This document shows positions 26,505 to 34,856 of a stretch of DNA of 64,000 bases, in pieces. The stretch is from NCBI RefSeq assembly GCF_037975245.1, contig NC_092569.1, positions 9,719,001-9,783,000 of the forward strand. The letters run 5' to 3'. The notes under the pieces are model-generated. The model saw nothing but the letters and a program-made list of their open reading frames with translations. It did not search any database and was not told where the DNA came from. Position 1 is the stretch's first letter. Every line of letters begins with the position of its first letter. Both the position numbers and the translations under genes were made by a program. The DNA comes from Apostichopus japonicus. Its lineage: Eukaryota; Echinodermata; Holothuroidea; Aspidochirotida; Stichopodidae.

Positions 26505-27914
26505 ATGGCCAGGCCATATGCTGCTTCACTAGAAAGTGAATCTGAAGTGATCACTATAGGGAGGGAGTGGTGTAAAAAGGAAGATGTGGCTGAGTCACGG
26601 GCAATATTGCTCACAGCTAGGCATACTCAATCTACCACTAGAGCGTTACTTGAAAGTCTAGCCAGAGGTCTCCCTAGGGGTCTGGTGGGGATTAGTCGTA
26701 AAGAGGTAACCCGAGGGGGGAGGACAGAGACTCTTGTTCTTTGCGAGTATGAGATGGATATAGGTGACCAAGAATTTGGAAAACATGCAACCATTAGGGT
26801 TGCGAAGGAACAGCTGTGGTTCAAAATTATACCCCTGGGTGAAAGCCTACAGTCAACAGATTCAACAGAGCGAATGATGGTGAGTGAACTAGGCTACCGA
26901 GACAACAATACCACTCCTGTGACAGAGTTGCAGTACACTCTCGCATCTTCCTACCGACGCCTCAAGTTCTTTTCTGGGAAAGACAATCTGTCCAGAGATG
27001 AAGAGGAATGGAGCTCGTGGGTAGAGCAGGTGGAGGGTCTCATGGCCGAATGGACTGGGGTGTCAGAAATTGAGAAACGTAAGAGGATCAGGGAATCATT
27101 ACGTCCCCCAGCATCCCAGATTATTTCAGACCTAAAACAGGATCTCCCATCTGCGACTTCCGAGGACTACCTTGCCGCCCTGGAGGCAGTATTTGGAACA
27201 ACCGAGAGTGGAGAAGAACTGCTAATCAAATACCATAGCATGAAGCAGAACAATGAAGAGAAACCCTCAGCATATCTTTCTCGTTTGCAGAGTGCGATTA
27301 GGCATGTTTTAAGAAAGGGAGGATTGGTTCACGGAGATGTCAACCGCATCAGACTTCGACAATTTATCAGAGGGCTCTTATTTGACGATCTGCTCATCAC
27401 AACCCTCCAACTACGAGACAGGCTCACCGACCCCCCAGGTTTCATATCTCTGCTGAGTATGCTAAGGAGGTATGAAGAGGAGCAAGATTGCAAGTCCCAA
27501 CAGCGACAGTCTAGAAACAACAAGACCCAGAGAAAACCAGTGGGTGTCACCGCAGCTAGCATCACAACAACTAGTGAGGAAAAACCAAAGAAGGAAATGA
27601 ATGATCTAAAAGCTAGTGACCGTCTTGAACGACTTGAAGCAGAAGTTCGTGCCCTCAAGGTATCGGGTTCCCCAAAGGTTGTGGAGCCAGAGTCAGAAGA
27701 AGCTCCCCGGGAATACAGACAGTGGACCTCTGGAAATAACAGGAACCAGAGCCCTAATTTTTGCTTTAACTGTGGCCGTACTGGGCATATCAGCCGGACA
27801 TGCCGCTTTGACCCCGATATCCAGACGGTAAACAGAAAACTGATCCAATTCGTGCTGGGTCAGGGAAACCCACAAGGATCCATGGGCAGAGGCACTCAGG
27901 GGTCCAATACGTAG
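26505..27914 (+). CDS. gag: Gag polyprotein, PNMA-like capsid with zinc knuckle
   Basis: 469 residues from ATG 26505 (A at -3, G at +4); the frame is open upstream but without an ATG. Residues about 16-110 (E-W-C-K-K-E-D-V...) resemble the N-terminal RNA-binding-like domain of PNMA proteins. Residues about 151-325 (L-K-F-F-S-G-K-D, then E-K-R-K-R-I-R-E-S-L-R-P-P-A, then S-A-Y-L-S-R-L) match the PNMA/Ty3 capsid fold region. A Glu/Leu-rich helix lies near 365-385, and a CX2CX4HX4C zinc knuckle at C420, C423, H428, C433. It should assemble particles and package element RNA. A donor-like GGTAAGT sits 8 bases before the ATG. PNMA genes are known domesticated Ty3/gypsy gags; the similarity here is recognised by eye. 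Confidence 0.9.
   Translation: MARPYAASLESESEVITIGREWCKKEDVAESRAILLTARHTQSTTRALLESLARGLPRGLVGISRKEVTRGGRTETLVLCEYEMDIGDQEFGKHATIRVAKEQLWFKIIPLGESLQSTDSTERMMVSELGYRDNNTTPVTELQYTLASSYRRLKFFSGKDNLSRDEEEWSSWVEQVEGLMAEWTGVSEIEKRKRIRESLRPPASQIISDLKQDLPSATSEDYLAALEAVFGTTESGEELLIKYHSMKQNNEEKPSAYLSRLQSAIRHVLRKGGLVHGDVNRIRLRQFIRGLLFDDLLITTLQLRDRLTDPPGFISLLSMLRRYEEEQDCKSQQRQSRNNKTQRKPVGVTAASITTTSEEKPKKEMNDLKASDRLERLEAEVRALKVSGSPKVVEPESEEAPREYRQWTSGNNRNQSPNFCFNCGRTGHISRTCRFDPDIQTVNRKLIQFVLGQGNPQGSMGRGTQGSNT
27863..27869 (+). promoter_or_regulatory. Predicted -1 frameshift slippery site G-GGA-AAC
   Basis: The heptamer GGGAAAC is in the right register with gag codons (CAG GGA AAC). It lies in the 103-base overlap where the pol frame is open (27812 onward) and gag has not yet stopped (TAG 27912-27914). 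After slippage the next codon starts at 27869 in the pol frame, which stays open to 32686. Confidence 0.75.
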
Positions 27915-30900
27915 ATTGCCTCTCATCTGAACCAACCAAAAATGTTCACCATTCTAACATTCCCCCTGGGCTAGTGGGAAAAGCAAATAGGCAGGATTGC
28001 TTTGTGGATAAACAACCTATCAGTTGCCTAATTGACAGTGGGTCCCAGGTAACCTTAATATCTGAAGGTTTCTTTAAGAGCTTAAGCCGAGAGATGTATC
28101 CTTTGGAGGATTTGGTGATCAGGCATGGTGGGGACGGAACTATTCCCTATTTAGGATATAGTGAGATAGAGATACAATTCCCTTCCAAGTTTTGTGGAAC
28201 AGCCAAATCATTTAACACTCTAGCCATTGTTGTTCCAGATGGACGAGATTCAGCCACCTGCCCTCTCATCATTGGGACTAACTCTGGTGTTTTTAAGCAG
28301 TGCCACGAGGCCTGTAGACAGATTGGTGGAAAAAGTTATCTGCAAGACTTAGATATTTCAACCACCTGCCGTATGATTTATGTGTCCCTAGACGAATTGG
28401 AAAAACTGGGACCTGATGGGCGAGTTGGATCTGTGCGTACAAAGAAAAATGAGAACATTTGTATCCCGGCTGGTAAGATGTTAGAAGTGACTGGTGTGAT
28501 GCACTCACGGTGCATGTCAAATCAGCTTGTACTAGTAGATGCCCCGGAGAAAGGACTTCCTCCAAATTTAGGTATGACCCCTCATGTGAGACAGCTACCT
28601 GGTGCCACATTCTGCAAAGTTCAAATCAGTATTTGGAACCAAGGAGAGAAGGACATTGCATTGAGACCTGGAACTATCATTGCTGAGGTGGTGGTGCCAC
28701 AGTTATGTACCCGGCCTGATGACATGCAAACAGCTCAAGTAAGTTGCAACCTAAGTACAGTGGATGTCACCAGCAACCCTGACGTTACTGAAGAGTTTAA
28801 GAGGCTTCCATTCCGCTGGGGTCCCGTTAGCCCTGAATGGAAGGAACGGTTAATCCAGTCCTTTGTTGCTAGAAGAAAGGTGTTTTCAATGGGAGAGTGG
28901 GATTTCGGTGAAACTAAGCAGGTGGAACATGAAATAAAACTAAATGATGAACGACCTTTCAGAGAGAGATCCAGACGACTTGCATTGTCCGACTTAAATG
29001 ATTTACGGGCACACCTTCATCAGTTGCTGGATAGTAAAATCATCCAGGAGTCCAGAAGTCAATATGCATCACCCATAGTGATTGTTCGAAAGAAAAATGG
29101 GGATATACGCCTGTGCGTGGATTACAGGAAATTGAATGCCAGGACCCTTCCGGATCAGTATGCTGTCCCATTGGTGCAGGAAGCTCTGGACTGCATGAGC
29201 GGATGCAAGTGGTTTTCAGTTATTGACCTGAAATCAGGATATTACCAAATACCTATGAAAAAGGATGATCAAGAGAAAACTGCGTTCATCTGTCCTTTGG
29301 GTTTCTATGAATTCCGCAGACTGCCCCAAGGCATAAAAGGGGCACCGGCCACGTTTCAGAGGCTAATGGAACGGTGCATGGCTGGTTTGAATCTGACTGA
29401 GGCTTTAGTGTATATGGATGATATCATTGTATTTGCAAAATCCCTGGAGGAAATGGAGGACAGGTTAGTCAAGGTACTAGACAGATTGGCTGAGTTTGGA
29501 CTCAAGATTTCTCCAGATAAGTGTCAGTTTGGTTGTCGGAGCGTGAAGTATCTTGGGCACATAATATCAGAAAAGGGAGTTGAAACAGACCCAGATAAGT
29601 TGGAAGCATTAAAGAGTTGGCCTCGCCCGACAAATGTCAGAGAGTTAAGATCATTTCTTGGCTTTGCAGGATTTTATCGAAGATTTGTGTCAGGCTACTC
29701 ACAGATTGCCTACCCTTTACACAGACTGACTGCAGGGGGTGACTGTGCACGGAAGAAGGGCGCAAAATCTAAAACCCCTATTGTGTCTCCAACCCGACCC
29801 TTTGGGAACGACTGGACTCATGCGTGTGAACTGGCATTCCAGAGCCTGAAGGATCAACTGTGCTCCGCTCCAGTGTTGGTGTTTGCTGACTTCTCAAAAC
29901 CTTTTGTAGTTCACACTGATGCCAGTAGAGAGGGCTTAGGAGGAGTCTTATACCAAGAAGTTGACGGCCGACTACATCCAGTGGCCTATGCTAGCCGAAG
30001 TTTGACCCCATCTGAGAGGAATTATCCAGCCCATAAATTAGAGTTTCTGGGTCTGAAATGGGTGGTGTGTGAGAAATTTAGAGACTATCTATATCGAGCT
30101 AGGGGAACCAAGGTAATGACGGATAATAACCCGTTGACGTATGTGCTTACGTCAGCTAAGCTAGATGCCACCGGCCAGAGATGGCTAGCGGATATAACTA
30201 ATTATGATATTACTATTCACTATAGATCCGGAAAGAAGAACATAGATGCCGATGCTTTGTCTCGTAGACCAAATGGGGGCGGGCTCTACAATGATGTGAA
30301 GGAACAAGAACTGCTCAAGCAGAAGTTGAGAGGGAAAAGGTACGATAGTGGGTCAGAAGGAGGCCTAGTTACCCTGGAGACCTTGCAGGCTATTGCCTGT
30401 GCAGTAGGAATAGAAGTTATACCAGGTATTGGTAAGGAGGACTTTGACACTGGTCATAGTGGTGACGTTCACCCTCTTGTGGTATCACTGGCGATGTCAG
30501 CTGAGGCAATTCCCGATGTGTATGTTCAGCCCACTGAAAACACTATTGGAGGTCATGTGGACTGGGCAGAGATTCAGAGGCAGGACATAGATATTCGGAA
30601 TATGATGGACTATGTTCAGAAAAAGCAGAAACCATCAAATCGAGTGCAAGAAACTGATGAAGTGAAAGTCATGTTAAGAACCTTCGACCAGCTGAAGATT
30701 AAAGATAATATATTGTATAGGGAGACGATGAACTCAAAACTAGGGCTCTCTGTTACCCAGATAGTGTTACCAAAATCTCTAAGGCGGGAAATTTTAACTG
30801 CCCTCCACGATGATCAAGGTCATTTAGGTGTAGATAGGACGACTGCTTTTGTACGATCCAGATTTTACTGGCCTCGTATGGCATCCGATATACACTCCTG

Positions 30901-32686
30901 GGTGTCCAACTGTAGGAGATGTGTGGCACGGAAGAGTCTTCCACCCCCAGCTGCACCATTGAAGACCATCAAGACTACTAGACCCCTGGAGCTTTGCTGC
31001 ATGGATTTTCTGTCTTTGGAAGAAGACAAATTTGGATATAAGTCAATATTGGTGGTTACTGACCACTTCACCCGATATGCGCAAGCCTTTCCAACGAAGA
31101 ATCAAAAGGCTATTACGGTGGCTAGGATCTTGTGGGAAAAATATTTTGTGCACTATGGCCTTCCTGAGCGATTGCACACAGATCAGGGGAGGGATTTTGA
31201 ATCCAAGATAATCCAGGAGTTGACTAGATTGTTAGGAGTCAAGAAGTCCCGCACCAGCCCCTACCATCCCCAAGGTGACCCCCAACCAGAGCGATTCAAC
31301 AGAACTCTACTCAACATGTTAGGGACGTTAGAGGCAGATCAGAAAGAGAAATGGAGTCAGCACTTAGCAGTTCTAGTACATGCTTATAACTGCTCTACCA
31401 ATGACAGCACAGGTTTCTCACCTTATATGCTAATGTTCGGAAGGGAAGCTAAATTACCGGCTGACGTGAAATTTGGTGTGAATCCTTGGAGTACAGATGC
31501 TTCCAGGAGCCATACTCAGTATGTGGCTGAATTGAAGGATCAACTATGTAATGCCTTCGACATTGCCCACAAGAACTCTAGTAAATCTGGTGCTGCAAAC
31601 AAAGGGAGGTATGATGCTAAAGTTCGAGAAAACAAATTGGCCTCTGGAGACTTGGTGTTAGTTAGGAATTTGGGACAAAGAGGACCTGCTAAACTGAAAG
31701 ATCGATGGAATCCTACTCCCTGGGTGATTATCAGCCAGATGTCAGACAGCCCAGTGTATAGACTCCAGCCTAAGAATGGTGGAAAAATTAAAACCTATCA
31801 CAGGAATCACTTGTTACCAATCAGAGATGCAGAGAGTAATATGGAGGGCTTGGCTGCTTCCCAACGAGGATTCTCTGAACGAGGTAAGACTACCATTACA
31901 AAGAAAAAAGCGGACCGCAAAGGTAGGACCGAAGGAGCTGACGATTCTGGTGATGAAGTGGAGAGTGTAGACGAAACTGAGTGTGTGCTAACCAATGAGA
32001 GGCCTGTATCTGTAGTTCCTAAACCCCAGATGCCACTCCTTAAAGGAACCTCTGAGAGAGCAAGATTCACGCTTAATCCTGAAATCCTTCCATTTGTACC
32101 AGGTGCAGCTAAAAGGCCATGTCAGGTAACAGATGACTTGATCAGTGGAGACACTGAAGATGTTCTCCCTAGGCAGAATGACGTCACCACAGCAGATAAA
32201 GACCTGCACGATGAAGAGTCATCTGAATTGCTCCGGACGAAAACGGAACCTAAAGGCTTGGAAAACCAAAATGGAACTGATGATGTACAACCTATGGATG
32301 AAGTTCATCCTCCTGAATCTGCCTCTGCGCAGTTACAACCAGAAGCTCCGCCGGATATTATTGGGAAAAATGATCCCAAAAGTAAAGAGGAAGAGCAGCT
32401 GGACAATAGTACTAGTGAAGAGAATGACGCCAAATTACAAAATAGTTTGGCAGGAGAAATGACTGAAGACCAGTCCCCTCAGCCGGAAACTGCAGATGGA
32501 GAACAGGAGTCTCCACTAGCTGTAGCTGCTGATTTGGGAGGGGAGTCTGAGGAATCCGATGACCTCAGGCAGCAGGTGCGAACGTCAAAGAGAATTTCGA
32601 AAAAGTTAGCCAGATTCACATATCCAGCTTTGGGTGTTCCCAGTTATAGTCATTCCTTCATGATTCAAATGGAGACCACTGTATAG
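27869..32686 (+). CDS. pol: Pol polyprotein: protease, RT, RNase H, integrase
   Basis: It is expressed by -1 frameshift from gag; there is no good ATG near the start (the first in-frame start-like codon is GTG 27974, from which residues are numbered). Aspartic protease D21-S-G. RT with S-P-I-V-I-V-R-K-K-N-G-D and Y480-M-D-D. RNase H with H-T-D649-A-S. Integrase zinc finger H945, H950, C980, C983; catalytic D1011, D1070 and E1106 with the usual D-X35-E spacing; then a GPY/F-like module near 1240-1285. About 280 acidic residues follow, ending in a basic R-T-S-K-R-I-S-K-K patch and the stop at 32686. All catalytic residues are present. It copies element RNA and inserts the DNA. Confidence 0.95.
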   Translation, partial: PTRIHGQRHSGVQYVDCLSSEPTKNVHHSNIPPGLVGKANRQDCFVDKQPISCLIDSGSQVTLISEGFFKSLSREMYPLEDLVIRHGGDGTIPYLGYSEIEIQFPSKFCGTAKSFNTLAIVVPDGRDSATCPLIIGTNSGVFKQCHEACRQIGGKSYLQDLDISTTCRMIYVSLDELEKLGPDGRVGSVRTKKNENICIPAGKMLEVTGVMHSRCMSNQLVLVDAPEKGLPPNLGMTPHVRQLPGATFCKVQISIWNQGEKDIALRPGTIIAEVVVPQLCTRPDDMQTAQVSCNLSTVDVTSNPDVTEEFKRLPFRWGPVSPEWKERLIQSFVARRKVFSMGEWDFGETKQVEHEIKLNDERPFRERSRRLALSDLNDLRAHLHQLLDSKIIQESRSQYASPIVIVRKKNGDIRLCVDYRKLNARTLPDQYAVPLVQEALDCMSGCKWFSVIDLKSGYYQIPMKKDDQEKTAFICPLGFYEFRRLPQGIKGAPATFQRLMERCMAGLNLTEALVYMDDIIVFAKSLEEMEDRLVKVLDRLAEFGLKISPDKCQFGCRSVKYLGHIISEKGVETDPDKLEALKSWPRPTNVRELRSFLGFAGFYRRFVSGYSQIAYPLHRLTAGGDCARKKGAKSKTPIVSPTRPFGNDWTHACELAFQSLKDQLCSAPVLVFADFSKPFVVHTDASREGLGGVLYQEVDGRLHPVAYASRSLTPSERNYPAHKLEFLGLKWVVCEKFRDYLYRARGTKVMTDNNPLTYVLTSAKLDATGQRWLADITNYDITIHYRSGKKNIDADALSRRPNGGGLYNDVKEQELLKQKLRGKRYDSGSEGGLVTLETLQAIACAVGIEVIPGIGKEDFDTGHSGDVHPLVVSLAMSAEAIPDVYVQPTENTIGGHVDWAEIQRQDIDIRNMMDYVQKKQKPSNRVQETDEVKVMLRTFDQLKIKDNILYRETMNSKLGLSVTQIVLPKSLRREILTALHDDQGHLGVDRTTAFVRSRFYWPRMASDIHSWVSNCRRCVARKSLPPPAAPLKTIKTTRPLELCCMDFLSLEEDKFGYKSILVVTDHFTRYAQAFPTKNQKAITVARILWEKYFVHYGLPERLHTDQGRDFESKIIQELTRLLGVKKSRTSPYHPQGDPQPERFNRTLLNMLGTLEADQKEKWSQHLAVLVHAYNCSTNDSTGFSPYMLMFGREAKLPADVKFGVNPWSTDASRSHTQYVAELKDQLCNAFDIAHKNSSKSGAANKGRYDAKVRENKLASGDLVLVRNLGQRGPAKLKDRWNPTPWVIISQMSDSPVYRLQPKNGGKIKTYHRNHLLPIRDAESNMEGLAASQRGFSERGKTTITKKKADRKGRTEGADDSGDEVESVDETECVLTNERPVSVVPKPQMPLLKGTSERARFTLNPEILPFVPGAAKRPCQVTDDLISGDTEDVLPRQNDVTTADKDLHDEESSELLRTKTEPKGLENQNGTDDVQPMDEVHPPESASAQLQPEAPPDIIGKNDPKSKEEEQLDNSTSEENDAKLQNSLAGEMTEDQSPQPETADGEQESPLAVAADLGGESEESDDLRQQVRTSKRISKKLARFTYPALGVPSYSHSFMIQMETTV
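27876..27923 (+). promoter_or_regulatory. Predicted H-type pseudoknot after the slippery site
   Basis: Stem 1 pairs 27876-27881 (GGATCC) with 27900-27905 (GGGTCC), six pairs including one G-U. Stem 2 pairs 27888-27894 (AGAGGCA) with 27917-27923 (TGCCTCT), seven Watson-Crick pairs. The spacer from the slippery site is 6 bases. The gag stop codon falls in the last loop. Geometry fits retroviral frameshift stimulators, though the 5-base gap between stems is longer than usual. Confidence 0.65.
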
Positions 32687-32722
32687 TTATATCTTTAGTT
32701 GCCCTGAGGACATGGCAGATTT

Positions 32723-32735
32723 AGGGAGGGGAGAA
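32723..32735 (+). promoter_or_regulatory. Polypurine tract
   Basis: AGGGAGGGGAGAA directly abuts the 3' LTR, the expected plus-strand primer site. Confidence 0.9.
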
Positions 32736-33497
32736 TGTAACCCTTTGAAAGTGATGTGTTACTTTAATAATTGGTGGCGCTGTATAGAATTAATTAGAGG
32801 GTTTACTGTTATATTCTGCCACTGCACATGTCTAGGTTTTTGTTGCCTGGTAGCCATCTTTACCCGTGCAGCCTTGTTAGCCTTGCTATCCTCTGTAAGG
32901 CATAGTTTGATCAGTTCCCTTTGTCAGCTGGTGTTTTGTGGTTTTATCTTGAAACCTTCTGTAGCAGATTACTTGGCAGCTCTCCAGACTGGTGTTGAGG
33001 ACCGGTGCTCCATACTTGAGGGTCGCAGGAACTTCGCCTGAGCCTGTGATGTCCGCGAACTGATCAGTTAGCGCGCAATATTAATTAGGGGAAATTTGTA
33101 TATTCTAGCTGGGGATAAGTGCATGCAACGGGGGGTGTATTAATCTAGACGGGGGTTTATCTCGCTACGGTGGGGTAGCATTCATTGTTATTATATTAAG
33201 CAGTACAGTATTAAGTATTTAAGTGTATTAATCTAGAAGGGGGTTTATCTCACTACTGTGGGGTAACATTCATTGTTACGTTGTTTAAGCATTATCATAT
33301 TAAGCCTTTAAGTGTATACCACACCGTATTCAAACGGGGGAATTGATCTCTCCCGTCTCAATAATCGATTACCCTGACCGTATAAATTCAGTACGTGTTG
33401 GGACAATTTAATAACTTGGGTTTTGAGTCTTTATTTCTTCTGGGTTAGGGGGCTATTACTTTAACCTAAATAGAGGGCGGACGAACCACGGGTTACA
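32736..33497 (+). repeat. 3' LTR
   Basis: 762 bases, the same length and, by eye, the same sequence as the 5' LTR. The TATA box equivalent is at 33381-33388. The ORF at 32712-33041 is LTR sequence. Confidence 0.95.
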
Positions 33498-33670
33498 ATG
33501 GAGGTAAATACCCACGAAGTCTGAACTGTGATATCCGGTTGAAGCAAATGTCTGTGCTGTCATTCACTGTCATTCGTTTTAGTCAACGCAAATTTTTAGT
33601 GTGTACAACATATTGTCATTCGTTATGTGTAACGCAATTGTCATTCGTTTTAGTAACACCCATATCTCAA

Positions 33671-34606
33671 ACTGTATCGACATGAAATATGTCCCAAAGA
33701 AATACCAGAGTAATTCCTTATGCCATGATGGTTTACGAGGGAACAATACTCCTTTCGGGAGCTTCCGCCCGTGGACCTTTACGAGATTTGTCGCCTTGCA
33801 ATACCAGCCAGTAAAAGTGAACCCTTACCCCATCACACACCCTCCGTCACGTCTGAGAACCTTATCGCTCGGGTCAAATTCCCTTTCTGAAATGCGGTGC
33901 AGACAGGCAACGTTTCCACATAGTCATTGAGAACTATGCCAACATCAGTGATATCCGTTTAAACCCACCCATGTAAACCTATATGTTCCCAGTACATGCC
34001 GTTCACTACCACGAGAGTCCCGAATTTCGTGGAATAATCTTTCTTCTCCGATATCAAATTTGCCTCAATGAATCCCTCGCCATTCCTGTAGGAATTTCAA
34101 AATGAAAATGACCATCAGATTATCAGTAGTCGTAATGCTTCTATCGATATGTACGGTATTCATAGCATGCTTTTAGCACGCATACCTCAAAACCACAGCT
34201 ACTGACAGTTGTAGTCGGTATTGCATGATTGTGCTACCGTCTGAAGAATGTGACTTACGAAGCTTCGTCATGTCCAAAAGCGAATAAAAACTGAATTATC
34301 AATGATATGTAACCCCATTTGCAATTACAACTCAATCTGACTTAGTTTTATATTATCTTTATAAATGTAGTTAACATTCGATAACTTTCTCTAGTTGACA
34401 GACACAATTTACATACCTGCCAGCAATGTCGCGGATTTGCATTGTTTGCTTGACCTTGGTCGCCTTTATTTGAACTTGCTTGAAGTCGCCTATTCAAATT
34501 TACAGCCTGAGTAATACGCTAGGCAAATGCTGTCTATCTGTCTCTCTTCGTGGCTACACAAGCTCGTGAAGGTTGGGAACAGTTTTCTCCTTTTCACTCA
34601 AAAGAT
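33671..34606. other. Intergenic sequence and 5' flank of mind bomb 1
   Basis: No promoter element stands out. The 5' untranslated region of mib1 is expected at the right end; the mib1 reading frame is open upstream only to 34523, where a TAG precedes it. The ORF 33601-33930 is not recognised and starts in the MITE. Confidence 0.4.
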
Positions 34607-34856
34607 ATGCCAAACAGGACTGGTGCTGCTGCTGCCAACAGAACTGGCAGACACATAATGGAGGGTGTTGGTGCAAAAGTTGTACGAGGACCCGACTGGA
34701 AATGGGGTAAACAAGACGGTGGTGAAGGCCATGTCGGTACAGTGCGAAGTTTTGAGTCACCCGAAGAAGTAGTTGTTGTGTGGGCCAATGGCACTGCTGC
34801 CAACTACCGTTGTGCAGGATTTTATGACTTGAGGATTCTCGACAGTGCCCCTACAG
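34607..34856 (+). CDS. mib1: mib1 exon 1: start and first MIB/HERC2 domain
   Basis: ATG 34607 ([10 protein letters not shown]) is the first ATG after an in-frame stop at 34520. The domain [18 protein letters not shown] is near-identical to vertebrate MIB1. Donor ACAG/GTTAAT, phase 1. Confidence 0.95.

Larger units (their letters stand above)
25560..33501 (+). mobile_element. Ty3/gypsy LTR retrotransposon, complete, with PNMA-like Gag
   Basis: A complete element: 762-bp LTRs, a tRNA-Pro-like primer binding site, gag, pol in the -1 frame, a polypurine tract, and a 4-bp target duplication ATGG (25560-25563 and 33498-33501). Pol domain order is protease, RT, RNase H, integrase, which is the Ty3/gypsy order. 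No env ORF is present. LTRs read as identical by eye and both ORFs are open, so the insertion is recent and may be competent. It inserted in a MITE (25130-33661). Confidence 0.95.
25130..33661. mobile_element. Mutator-like MITE (9-bp TSD) interrupted by an LTR retrotransposon
   Basis: The 9-mer ATATCTCAA flanks exactly at 25121-25129 and 33662-33670. Inside it, the left end GGACAA-ACTAAAACGAATGACA and the right end, in reverse complement GGGTGTT-ACTAAAACGAATGACA, share a 16-bp perfect inverted core. Subterminal CGAATGACA-type motifs repeat several times on the left (25138-25245) and in inverted sense on the right (33555-33650). Removing the LTR element leaves about 590 bases with no transposase. 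The TSD length suggests a MULE; the class is inferred. Confidence 0.75.

Noticed and set aside
27974-27976. GTG at 27974 as an independent start for pol
   Set aside because: There is no ATG, and the frame is open back to 27812 through a well-placed frameshift signal, so Pol is more likely a Gag-Pol fusion.
34550-34606. Upstream GTG start for mib1
   Set aside because: Animal translation starts at ATG. The ATG at 34607 is the first in frame after a stop, and the conserved domain begins after it.
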